Source: JBFLYE01 sp040756715 [NCBI: bacterium] (GTDB lineage Bacteria > UBA9089 > UBA9088). From it: a stretch of 10,699 bases of DNA. The notes beneath the pieces were generated by a model, which did not search any database, was not told where the DNA came from, and saw only the letters and a list, made by a program, of their open reading frames with translations. This document shows, in pieces, positions 1 to 6,854 of the stretch. Where the stretch lies: contig JBFLYE010000195.1 of assembly GCA_040756715.1 (NCBI GenBank), forward strand, positions 1-10,699, read 5' to 3'. The translations under genes and the position numbers were made by a program. Every line of letters begins with the position of its first letter. Within the stretch, counting starts at the first letter, position 1.

Positions 1-2
1 AA

Positions 3-23
3 ATTCATCATTCAAAATTTTTT
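3..23. repeat. Fragment of ATTCAAM heptad repeat at window edge
   Basis: Two seven-base units (ATTCATC at 3, ATTCAAA at 10) followed by an AT run resemble the heptad tract inside repeat copies A and B (units at 2096-2123 and 10031-10058). The fragment overlaps the stop codon of the TPR gene, which reads leftward. It is probably the end of a third copy that continues outside the window. The short length makes chance similarity possible. Confidence 0.5.
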
Positions 24-1406
24 CCTTATTCTCTCTTTATCCCTTTCCTCCTTAAATTTATCAAGGGAAAGATTTAAAAATTTCTCTGCCTCCTTCTTCA
101 TCCCCTTGTCATTATAAACATCGCCGATATGCTCCAATATTACCGGGTCATCGTTTTTTAAATTATACGCCTTAAGGAGTAAAGAAAGGGCTAAATCAAG
201 GTTTCCCATCTTATAATAGCACCATCCCAGAGAATCTATGTAGGCTGGGTTATCTGGCTCTATCTCTAATGCCTTTTCAATAAGCCTCATTGCCCTATTT
301 AAATTCTTTCCCTCTTCTACCCAGGTATATCCAATATAGTTATAACCTGCTGAATTCTTTGGATTTAGCCTTATAGCCTTATAGAGATACTTTATTGCCC
401 AATTTTTATTTAAAAGACCATCATAGGCAACCCCTAATTGGAAATATAGATAGTCATCATTAGGGTTTCGCTTTAGCAAATCCTTAAAGATAGAAATTGC
501 CCTTTGATGCTCCTTTTTTTGGCTTAGAAGGACACCATAAAGCACCAAGAGAGAAAAATCCTCTGGAAATCTTTCTAGTCCTTCTTTAGCCAATTTTAAT
601 CCCTCATCATCCCTTTCATTTTTAAAAAGGAGCCATCCAAGCCTTACAAATCCCTCCTTTAACCCAAGCTCTACTGTTCTTCTATAGCATTTCTCTGCCT
701 CCCTCTCCTTTTTGTTCTTTTCCAGAGAGATTCCAAGCAAAAGATAGGATTCGGGGCTTTTCTCCTTTTCAAGAAGAATAAGGGAAAGTTTTTCTGAGCT
801 CTCGGGATTTTTGGACATGTTGTAAAGGATAAGCCTTTTTATGGCAAATGTATTATTTGGATTTATGGATAATATCTTCTCATATATCTCTATTGCATCC
901 TTTATCTTCTTTTCTTTGTCATAAATTAAACCAAGGCTTAATAATGCAGGTTCCTCCTTGGGAGACAATTCAATAATTCTTTTGTAGGTTGAGATTGCAC
1001 CATCTATTTTCTTTGCAAAGAGGTATGCCTCTGCCAGGTCATAAAGAATGATGGTATTTTCCTTTATCTTTAAGGCTTGATTATAAGCCTCAATTGCGGA
1101 TTTATATCTTTTTTGCTTTACACATATCCTTCCTATTGTATGCCATATTTCTGGTTTTGTTTTTGCAATGGATAAGAAAACCTTCAAGGCAAGGTCTTCT
1201 TCGTGGTTGTAAAGATAAGCAAAGGCAAGGGATGTTTTAAGCTCTATAGAATCCGGGTCTTTTAATAAAGCCTTTTTATACTCTATTATGGCAGAATAAA
1301 AATCTTTGCTTTTCTCATAAGCCTTTGCCTTAAGGTAATGGGATTTCCCTTCATCTCCTATGACAAGAAATGGAATGATTAACAAAAAAATAATTGTTTT
1401 TTTCAC
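12..1406 (-). CDS. Secreted tetratricopeptide repeat (TPR) protein
   Basis: A 464-residue protein made almost entirely of TPR helix pairs after an N-terminal signal peptide (Lys2-Lys3, then a hydrophobic run to about residue 17). There is no lipobox Cys, so a periplasmic soluble or membrane-anchored location is more likely than a lipoprotein. About ten repeats are visible, with the usual A-Y/A-E-A-I...AL...P spacing. The best-conserved part is the C-terminal half (about residues 350-440, with GYNYIGYT, YIDSLGWCYYK and ILEHIGDVY), typical of a widespread bacterial TPR family. TPRs act as protein-protein scaffolds; the partner is unknown. The start is GTG, directly after the hslV stop codon, and is supported by a strong ribosome binding site (GGAGGTG) inside the end of hslV. 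The last codons and the stop lie in a repeat fragment. Co-transcription with hslV is likely. Confidence 0.85.
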   Translation of the reverse strand: MKKTIIFLLIIPFLVIGDEGKSHYLKAKAYEKSKDFYSAIIEYKKALLKDPDSIELKTSLAFAYLYNHEEDLALKVFLSIAKTKPEIWHTIGRICVKQKRYKSAIEAYNQALKIKENTIILYDLAEAYLFAKKIDGAISTYKRIIELSPKEEPALLSLGLIYDKEKKIKDAIEIYEKILSINPNNTFAIKRLILYNMSKNPESSEKLSLILLEKEKSPESYLLLGISLEKNKKEREAEKCYRRTVELGLKEGFVRLGWLLFKNERDDEGLKLAKEGLERFPEDFSLLVLYGVLLSQKKEHQRAISIFKDLLKRNPNDDYLYFQLGVAYDGLLNKNWAIKYLYKAIRLNPKNSAGYNYIGYTWVEEGKNLNRAMRLIEKALEIEPDNPAYIDSLGWCYYKMGNLDLALSLLLKAYNLKNDDPVILEHIGDVYNDKGMKKEAEKFLNLSLDKFKEERDKERIRKKF

Positions 1407-1931
1407 TTAAAGCACCTCCACTGTTATATTTGAATTTGTATATAAACAGACCTCTGAGGCAATCCTTAAGGATTCCTCAACGATTTCTTTTGCATTGAGA
1501 TTTGAATGCTTTATCAATGCCCTTGCTGATGCCAAAGCATATGGACCCCCTGAGCCGGTAGATAAAATTCCATCATCTGGTTCAATAACCTCGCCACCCC
1601 CAGAGATAAGCAAAAGGCTTTCTTTATCACAAACAACCAGCATTGCCTCGAGCCTCCTTAAATATTTATCCATCCTCCATTCCTTTGCCAGCTCAACAGC
1701 TGCCCTTTGCAGATTCCCTTTGTATTCCTTTATTTTTCCTTCAAACCTTTCAACCAATGTAAAGGCATCTGCCACAGAGCCAGAAAAACCAGCCAAGACA
1801 TTTCCCTCGTATATCTTCCTTATCTTTTTTGCCTTATGCTTTATAATGGTGTTTTCCAATGAAACCTGGCCATCTCCACCAATGGCTACCTTCCCATCCT
1901 TTTTTACAGCAATAATTGTTGTTCCCTTCAC
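1407..1931 (-). CDS. hslV: HslV, peptidase subunit of the HslUV (ClpQY) protease
   Basis: A 174-residue protein of normal length for HslV, the N-terminal-threonine peptidase that forms a double hexamer capped by the HslU ATPase and degrades cytoplasmic proteins. The catalytic Thr is Thr4 in MKG-TT, so a three-residue propeptide must be removed, as in some other bacteria (the E. coli protein loses only Met). Asp20, Lys36 and Ser127 fall at the positions of Asp17, Lys33 and Ser124 of the mature E. coli enzyme. The motifs [21 protein letters not shown] and GSGGPYA are all intact. The start is GTG; the frame is closed by a stop two codons upstream, and no ribosome binding site precedes it. A consensus-like promoter sits just upstream, so the mRNA may be leaderless. 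No hslU is in this window, although it often lies next to hslV; here the partner gene is a TPR protein. Confidence 0.96.
   Translation of the reverse strand: MKGTTIIAVKKDGKVAIGGDGQVSLENTIIKHKAKKIRKIYEGNVLAGFSGSVADAFTLVERFEGKIKEYKGNLQRAAVELAKEWRMDKYLRRLEAMLVVCDKESLLLISGGGEVIEPDDGILSTGSGGPYALASARALIKHSNLNAKEIVEESLRIASEVCLYTNSNITVEVL
1413..1419 (-). promoter_or_regulatory. Strong ribosome binding site for the TPR gene
   Basis: GGAGGTG on the minus strand, formed by the last sense codons of hslV (GAG GTG), lies 6 bases before the GTG start at 1406. It fixes that start and implies translational coupling, because the hslV TAA and the GTG are directly adjacent. Confidence 0.8.
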
Positions 1932-1937
1932 ATTTTA

Positions 1938-1966
1938 ATTATAAACTTTTTCTTGCCTTTTGTAAA
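1938..1966 (-). promoter_or_regulatory. Sigma-70-type promoter for hslV, apparently leaderless
   Basis: On the minus strand TTTACA (1966-1961) and a perfect TATAAT (1943-1938) are separated by 17 bases. Six bases (1937-1932) then separate the -10 box from the GTG start at 1931. A normal start site 7 bases after the -10 box would be the first base of the start codon, leaving no 5' leader. This fits the absence of a ribosome binding site. It is inferred from consensus matching only. Confidence 0.65.
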
Positions 1967-2013
1967 TAAATTATTTTTCTTTGACAAAAGCCTGTAAAGG
2001 ACATAAAATTTGT

Positions 2014-2153
2014 ATGTGTTTAGCTGTTTAAGAAATTTTGAATTCTAAATTTTGGATTGAAAAAGGTTAAGTTTTATAAAATTTTTCCCCTTTTAATTCA
2101 AAATTCAACATTCAAAATTCAAAATTTTATAAAGCGTTATGGAATTAACTATA
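2014..2153. repeat. Dispersed AT-rich intergenic repeat, copy A
   Basis: This stretch is closely repeated in the same orientation at 9927-10127. Shared blocks include TAAGAAATTTTGAATTCTAA (2029 onward), a heptad tract of four ATTCAAM units (2096-2123), and GTTATGGAATTAACTATA (2136-2153). The left part (2034-2066) and the heptad tract are imperfect inverted repeats, so a long AT-rich hairpin can form. It fills most of the gap between the divergent hslV and response regulator genes. Relative to copy B it lacks about 18 bases near 2029 and about 38 bases near 2134. It may be a decayed MITE-like element. Confidence 0.75.
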
Positions 2154-2200
2154 AATGTGTTTAAAGAGATCGCTCGCTGAACATATCCGCTAATTTTTAT

Positions 2201-2229
2201 TTGTAAAATTTTTGTTTTTAGATTATACT
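2201..2229 (+). promoter_or_regulatory. Promoter for the receiver/kinase gene, apparently leaderless
   Basis: TTGTAA (2201-2206) and TATACT (2224-2229) are separated by 17 bases, and 6 bases then precede the ATG at 2236. This is the same geometry as the divergent hslV promoter, placing the expected start site on the A of the ATG. The AAGG just before the ATG is only one base away, too close for a normal ribosome binding site. Confidence 0.55.
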
Positions 2230-2235
2230 TAAGGT

Positions 2236-3342
2236 ATGAAGGAAAAAATTCTGATTGTTGATGATGAGAAAGAGCTGTGTGAAAGCATAAAAAACATCTT
2301 GGCTGAAAAGGGATATTCCTGTATATTTGCCTATGATGGTGGCAGCTGCCTTTCTATGGTTGAAAAAGAAAAACCAAATATTATCCTCCTTGACATTATG
2401 ATGCCTGGAATAGATGGGTTTGAGATAGCTCAACGGCTAAAACACAATGAAAAAACAATGGATATTCCCATAATCATTCTTACTGTGCTTGGAGATTCAT
2501 CCTCAAGGATAGCGGGTCTTAAGGCAGGAGCAGATGATTATTTAGTAAAGCCATTTGATCCCGATGAGCTGCTCTTAAGGATTGAGGCAAATCTAAGGAT
2601 GACGAATTTCTCTTTAGAGCTTAAGAAAAAGATTGAACAGCTAAAGGAGCAGGAAAGGATAAAGGCTGAATTCTTATCCCACATAACCCAGGATATCTCA
2701 ATGCCATTACAGGATATATCAAAGGAGGCAAATCTTCTCATCTCAAGTGAATATGGAGGATTAAATGAAAAACAAAAAGAATCTGTTAAAGAGATAAACA
2801 ACCTTTGTTCAAAGGGATTATCTCTTATATTAGAATTCCTGGAGATAGCAAAGGCTAACTCTGGAAAGATATGGATTGAAATTGAGGAGTTTTCGTTGAA
2901 GAACATTATCTATATTGTTAGCGCAAGGTGTAAAAATGAGGCAAATGCAAAAGGGCTTTCCTTTGAGGCATTGTGTCCAGAGATTAAAATAAAAACCGAC
3001 AAGGTTCGTCTGATAAAGATATTGGATGAGCTCCTTTTAAATGCCATAAAATTTACCGAAAAGGGCAATGTTTCCCTTCTTGTTAAGGAAGACAAGGAAA
3101 ATGATGCAATTATATTTGAAATTTCTGATACAGCCCCTGAAATTCCAAAGGAATATTTAGATAAGGTATTTAAGGAGAACGGTTGGCTTGAGGGAAAAAC
3201 AGGCCTTCTTTTGGTAAAAAAGCTTGTTGGTCTTTTAAAGGGAAACATTTCTGCTTACTCCACGAAATTTGGAAATAGATTCACCATTGTCCTTCCCAGA
3301 ATAATAGATGCGCCAGCAAGGAGGAAAGAAGATAAAAATTGA
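2236..3342 (+). CDS. Receiver domain fused to a degenerate histidine-kinase module
   Basis: A 368-residue soluble protein. Residues 3-122 form a complete CheY-like receiver: acidic pair Asp9-Asp10, phospho-acceptor Asp53 (LLDIMMPG), Thr83 and Lys105 (YLVKPF). After a coiled-coil linker (about 125-145), residues 140-355 align with a histidine kinase dimerisation plus ATPase region, but key parts are altered. The phospho-acceptor His of the usual SHE..TPL box is Gln152 (TQDISMPL). The G1 box reads DTAPEIP with both Gly lost. The F box is absent. The G2 box reads KTGLLLVK with the middle Gly lost. The N box (ELLLNAIKFT, Glu265/Asn269) remains. Autophosphorylation is therefore unlikely; the protein may be a phosphorylation-controlled dimer or docking partner for another kinase. 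No DNA-binding domain is present. No dedicated sensor kinase is in the window. Confidence 0.85.
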   Translation: MKEKILIVDDEKELCESIKNILAEKGYSCIFAYDGGSCLSMVEKEKPNIILLDIMMPGIDGFEIAQRLKHNEKTMDIPIIILTVLGDSSSRIAGLKAGADDYLVKPFDPDELLLRIEANLRMTNFSLELKKKIEQLKEQERIKAEFLSHITQDISMPLQDISKEANLLISSEYGGLNEKQKESVKEINNLCSKGLSLILEFLEIAKANSGKIWIEIEEFSLKNIIYIVSARCKNEANAKGLSFEALCPEIKIKTDKVRLIKILDELLLNAIKFTEKGNVSLLVKEDKENDAIIFEISDTAPEIPKEYLDKVFKENGWLEGKTGLLLVKKLVGLLKGNISAYSTKFGNRFTIVLPRIIDAPARRKEDKN

Positions 3343-3406
3343 GTCTAAAGAGTCAGAGGGTCTGGAGGCCTAAAAAGTCTATCTAATTGAAACAGCTAAA
3401 CATAAT
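3343..3406. other. Short gap with degenerate GTCT repeats and an inverted 13-mer
   Basis: The gap between the receiver/kinase gene and the nucleotidyltransferase gene holds irregular GTCT/GTCA-type repeats (3343-3380). It also holds AAACAGCTAAACA (3390-3402), the exact reverse complement of 2017-2029 in repeat copy A. No clear terminator hairpin or promoter is visible, so read-through from the upstream gene is possible. Confidence 0.4.
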
Positions 3407-3727
3407 ATGATGGAAAATGAAGGCATCTTAAGTGAGATAGAAAGTATTAAAAAGCAAATTATTGAAAGATATAAGCCTGATAAAATCATACTTTTTGGCT
3501 CCGCAGTAGGAAGAGATAGGAATATAAACGACATCGACCTCTTTATTATAAAAAAAGATGTTCCCTACTATGGAGCTGAGAGGATGAGTGAATTATATCG
3601 CTTAATAAATACTTGTGTGGCTGTTGATTATATAGTTTATAAGCCAGAAGAGATTGAAGAATGTCTTTTTTTGGGAGACCCTTTTATAAAAAAAATTTTC
3701 AAAGAAGGGGTAGTTCTTTATGGCTGA
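3407..3727 (+). CDS. MNT-type nucleotidyltransferase (HEPN-MNT module)
   Basis: A 106-residue minimal nucleotidyltransferase with the polymerase-beta fold signature: Gly31-Ser32 (ILFGSAVG), then Asp42-x-Asp44 (NDIDLFI) in GSx9DxD spacing, and a third acidic residue Asp74 in a strand (VDYIVYKPEE). All three carboxylates needed for metal binding are present, so activity is likely. In known HEPN-MNT pairs the MNT protein is the antitoxin and transfers AMP to a Tyr of the HEPN toxin. The gene overlaps the HEPN gene by 8 bases, the usual order and coupling for this module. The start may be the ATG at 3407 or the one at 3410; neither has a good ribosome binding site. Confidence 0.88.
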   Translation: MMENEGILSEIESIKKQIIERYKPDKIILFGSAVGRDRNINDIDLFIIKKDVPYYGAERMSELYRLINTCVAVDYIVYKPEEIEECLFLGDPFIKKIFKEGVVLYG

Positions 3728-4115
3728 TATAAAGATTGTTAATGAATGGTTAAGCAAGGCAGATGATGACTTTAATTTTGCAGAAGCCAATCTTAAAGAA
3801 AAGAGTGAATTTTACGCACAGATTTGTTTCTTCTTCCATCAGGCAGCAGAGAAATACCTTAAAGCATTTATCATTGCTTATAACCTGGAGTTTGAGAAGA
3901 TACATAATCTAATCGGGTTGCTAAGGATATGTGCTAAAAAAGAACCCTCCCTTTTATCCCTTTTCCCCCAATGCGATCTTCTCAATGCCTTTTATATTGA
4001 GACAAGATACCCTGTCCACTGGCCAACTAACTATACAAGAGAGAAGGCATTAGATGCCAAAGAGGCTGTCAAAGAAATTGCAGAAACAATAAAAGGTTGG
4101 TTGGTTATGCCGTAG
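3720..4115 (+). CDS. HEPN-domain protein, likely toxin of the MNT-HEPN pair
   Basis: A 131-residue all-helical protein with typical HEPN sequence: KADDDFNFAEANL (residues 13-25), FFHQAAEKYLKAFI (38-51) and FYIETRYPVHW (91-101). HEPN proteins are often RNases with an R-x4-6-H site. Here the only nearby pair is Arg96-x3-His100, which does not fit that spacing, and many members of this subfamily carry only the conserved TRYP. Ribonuclease activity is therefore uncertain, and it could act as a nucleotide-binding partner instead. Tyr97 is a possible AMP acceptor by analogy. The ATG is preceded by AAGGGG (3705-3710) at 9 bases, inside the MNT gene. The TAG stop abuts the ATG of the next gene with no gap. 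Confidence 0.85.
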   Translation: MADIKIVNEWLSKADDDFNFAEANLKEKSEFYAQICFFFHQAAEKYLKAFIIAYNLEFEKIHNLIGLLRICAKKEPSLLSLFPQCDLLNAFYIETRYPVHWPTNYTREKALDAKEAVKEIAETIKGWLVMP

Positions 4116-6806
4116 ATGACTTATAAACACATACTTATAATCTTCTTTTTTTCTTCATCTCTTGTTTTCTCCCAGGTTTTTGGAAAGAATAAGGTTAGGT
4201 ATAAAAATCTTACCTGGGAGGTAATTGAAACTAACCATTTTGAGATATATTGTAGCCCAAAGATAGAGGAATTGGGCAATCTTTCTGCATCCTTTGCAGA
4301 AAGTGCTTATAAAAACCTTTCAAATTCTTTAAAGATGGAGGTTAGAAAGAAAATTCCCCTTGTTATTTTTGCCTCCCCTTATGATTTTGCCCAAACAAAT
4401 ATTATATTAGAGCTTATTGATAAGGGTGTGGGTGGGTTTGCTGAGGTTTTTAAGAAGCGTATTGCCATTCCCTTCACAGGTTCTTATTTAGAACTTGAGA
4501 GGGTAATAAACCATGAACTCACCCATATATTTTGCTATGAGCTTTTATATGGAAACCTCTTTGAATCTATTATTACAAATCAAATTTTTCCCCAGCCACC
4601 AATGTGGTTTATGGAAGGAATTGCTACTTATTATGAAGGGGATTTTACACCAATTGGAGAGCTTGTTCTTAAGGATGCTGTTTTGGAGAATAGCCTTATT
4701 CCCTTATCTAACCTCTCTGACTTTATGGAAAGGCCATACCTTGCATATCAGGAGAGCCATTCATTGATTTCCTATATTGCAGAAAGATATGGAGAGGAGG
4801 TTTTATCTGTCATCCTTCGTAAATTTTCTGCAAATATCCCTCAAGAAAAGGTTATCAGAGATACCTGCGGCATTTCAATAGAAAAGCTTGAAGATAGCTG
4901 GGTAAATGCACTTAAGGAAAAATACTGGCCCATTTTAAAAGAAAAGAAAAGACCTCAAGATTATGGAAAGAAAATATTTCAACAAGGCGGATTCATAAGC
5001 TTTTCTCCTGCTGGAGATATTATTAGCCTTATTTCAAAAGAGGAAAACAGCATTTTTCTTATAAATTTTAGCGATGGAAGGATAATAAAGAAGATAAAAA
5101 AGCCAAGAAAATGTGAGGAGATAAAGGATATTCCTCCCTCATGGTCAAAGGATGGATGTAAAATATCCTTTGTGGGAAGATATGAGAAAAACGATGTCCT
5201 ATTTGTCTATTCTGTTATAAAAGGAAAAATTATAGATAAAATAGAGATAAAAGACTTAGATGAGGTTAGATTTATCTCTTTTTCTCCCTCTTCCTTAGAA
5301 ATGGTAATATCTGGTTACAAGGATGGAGAGGGAAGACAAAGCATTCTTTCCCTTTCATCAAAGGAATTAAGGGCATTAACATTTGGGCTTGATAATTATC
5401 CCTCTTGGTTAGATAATAATAAAATTCTTTTTTTAAGGGAAGAAGGCTTTTCCTCTATATGGACATTTGATATTGAAAGCCAAAAAGAAAAGAGAATCTT
5501 AAGCCTTCCCTCTATTGTTTATTTAAAAGGGATAGATAATGATAGATTTCTCTTTATCTCTAATCTGGATGGCTCCCTTGATGTCTATCTTTGCAATATG
5601 TCCCAAAGGCTATTTACAAGGATTACGAACTTTACCACCGGAGCTTTATCAGCCTCATTTAATCCAGAAAAGAAAAAATTGGCATTTTCTTCTTATTTTC
5701 AAGGAAGGGAGGATGTTTATGTTATGGATGTAAATGAAAATAGCCTTACCTGGAAACCCTTGCCCGATGTTTTCTCTCTCCAAAAGGAAGAAAGGGAATT
5801 TGTAAAGACAACAAAAAAGCCCTATTCCAAGAAATTTACCCTGGATTATAGAAACGGAAGCCTTCTTTATGATTCAAGGCAGGGGCTATTTGCCAATATC
5901 CAGATGGCAGGCTCTGATATTTTGGGGAACAATAGGTTTGTTTTAACGACAAATTATAATACAGGTCTCCTTGATTTTTCCAATCTTTCTTTATTTTACC
6001 TTAACCTTTCCAAAAGGCCATCTATGGGGATTGGGCTTTTTAAGAAGCAAAACTCATATTTTGGAACAAATACAGAATTCACAGATAGCGAATATGGAAT
6101 AATTGGTTCTCTAGATTATCCGTTTTCAAAGACAAGGAGGATAGAGCAGGAGGTTTTGCTGGAAGGCTGGGAAAGAAGCCATGCTTTGCCATCCTCTTCC
6201 CAAGAAAGACAGACAATATATCTTTTAAGGTCTTCTCTTGTAGATGATACATCCAATTGGAGCTGGATAGGGCCTAGAGGAGGAAAAAGGGTAAGGCTGA
6301 CATACGAGAAGGCAATAAATCCTGGAAATAGCGAGGGTGTCCTAGAATTTGATAATATAAAGACAGATGTGAGAAAATATATAAGCATAACAAAGAGGGC
6401 TGTTTTGGCAACAAGGCTATTTTATGAGCAAAGCAAAGGAAGGGATAAGAGGGAGTTTCCCTTGGGTGGCGTAAGCATTATTCCTATAAGAGAGGATGCG
6501 ATATTAAGGGGATATGATTATGATGAATTTTGGGGGAATAAGATTTTATCGGGAAATGTTGAATTAAGGATTCCATTTATAGAAAGGCTTGATTTTGCAT
6601 TGGGTCTTTCTATAGGTGGAATAAGGTCTGTTATTTTCTATGATTTCGCTTCTTTTTGGACAGATAATAAACAAAGCCAAACCCTTTCTTCAACAGGCAT
6701 TGGATTTAGGCTTAACCTTTTCTTTCTTCCCTTAAGGCTTGACTATGGATGGAAAAAGGGAAGCAATAAAGCAAAGGCACATTTCAGCTTAGGTTATGAT
6801 TTCTAA
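4116..6806 (+). CDS. Outer-membrane protease-propeller-barrel fusion protein
   Basis: An 896-residue exported protein with three parts. A signal peptide (about 1-19, cleavage near SQ20) leads to a peptidase MA-like gluzincin domain (about 35-275) with zinc motif His133-Glu134-x2-His137 and downstream ligand Glu167 (WFMEGIATYYEG), so it should be catalytically competent. Residues about 290-555 hold TolB/WD40-like propeller blades (FISFSPAGD, PSWSKDG, FISFSPSS, ASFNPEKKKLAFSS). Residues about 575-896 form a barrel with the Omp85 hallmark LRGY (797-800) followed by NVELRIP (814-820), and the chain ends in Phe896, as outer-membrane barrels do. No POTRA domains are seen; the propeller stands in their place. 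It may process or thread envelope proteins at the outer membrane, but the substrate is unknown. The ATG follows the HEPN stop directly, and no close ribosome binding site is seen (AAAAGG is 19 bases away), so coupling to HEPN translation is possible. Confidence 0.85.
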   Translation: MTYKHILIIFFFSSSLVFSQVFGKNKVRYKNLTWEVIETNHFEIYCSPKIEELGNLSASFAESAYKNLSNSLKMEVRKKIPLVIFASPYDFAQTNIILELIDKGVGGFAEVFKKRIAIPFTGSYLELERVINHELTHIFCYELLYGNLFESIITNQIFPQPPMWFMEGIATYYEGDFTPIGELVLKDAVLENSLIPLSNLSDFMERPYLAYQESHSLISYIAERYGEEVLSVILRKFSANIPQEKVIRDTCGISIEKLEDSWVNALKEKYWPILKEKKRPQDYGKKIFQQGGFISFSPAGDIISLISKEENSIFLINFSDGRIIKKIKKPRKCEEIKDIPPSWSKDGCKISFVGRYEKNDVLFVYSVIKGKIIDKIEIKDLDEVRFISFSPSSLEMVISGYKDGEGRQSILSLSSKELRALTFGLDNYPSWLDNNKILFLREEGFSSIWTFDIESQKEKRILSLPSIVYLKGIDNDRFLFISNLDGSLDVYLCNMSQRLFTRITNFTTGALSASFNPEKKKLAFSSYFQGREDVYVMDVNENSLTWKPLPDVFSLQKEEREFVKTTKKPYSKKFTLDYRNGSLLYDSRQGLFANIQMAGSDILGNNRFVLTTNYNTGLLDFSNLSLFYLNLSKRPSMGIGLFKKQNSYFGTNTEFTDSEYGIIGSLDYPFSKTRRIEQEVLLEGWERSHALPSSSQERQTIYLLRSSLVDDTSNWSWIGPRGGKRVRLTYEKAINPGNSEGVLEFDNIKTDVRKYISITKRAVLATRLFYEQSKGRDKREFPLGGVSIIPIREDAILRGYDYDEFWGNKILSGNVELRIPFIERLDFALGLSIGGIRSVIFYDFASFWTDNKQSQTLSSTGIGFRLNLFFLPLRLDYGWKKGSNKAKAHFSLGYDF

Positions 6807-6817
6807 AGTTTTGTGTG

Positions 6818-6848
6818 TTGAGTTTCTAAGTTTGTATAATTATAAAAT
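6818..6848 (+). promoter_or_regulatory. Probable promoter for the epimerase gene
   Basis: Two overlapping solutions are visible. TTGTGT (6811-6816) with TATAAT (6835-6840) gives an 8-base leader. TTGAGT (6818-6823) with TAAAAT (6843-6848) has a long 19-base spacer but again puts the start site exactly on the ATG at 6855. No ribosome binding site precedes the ATG, so the mRNA is leaderless or nearly so. Confidence 0.5.
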
Positions 6849-6854
6849 ATAAAA

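Noticed and set aside
1495-1938. 147-residue plus-strand reading frame
   Set aside because: It is the antisense shadow of hslV, whose catalytic motifs are all intact; the translation shows no recognisable domain and has no promoter or ribosome binding site.
2096-2130. Possible CRISPR array from regularly spaced heptads
   Set aside because: The units are contiguous 7-base repeats with no spacers, so they are simple tandem repeats within an intergenic element.
2160-2200. Possible small RNA or tRNA fragment in the GC-richer patch near 2168-2190
   Set aside because: No cloverleaf, conserved T-loop or stable hairpin could be drawn; the patch is too short to support an RNA gene.
2538-3248. Two minus-strand reading frames inside the receiver/kinase gene
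   Set aside because: Low-complexity Ser/Phe-rich products typical of shadow frames opposite an AT-rich coding gene.
2236-3342. Active hybrid histidine kinase
   Set aside because: The phospho-acceptor His and the G1, G2 and F boxes are altered, so catalytic kinase function is not supported.
4513-5733. Short plus-strand frames inside the protease-barrel gene
   Set aside because: They overlap a well-supported gene in another frame and show no start signals or domains.
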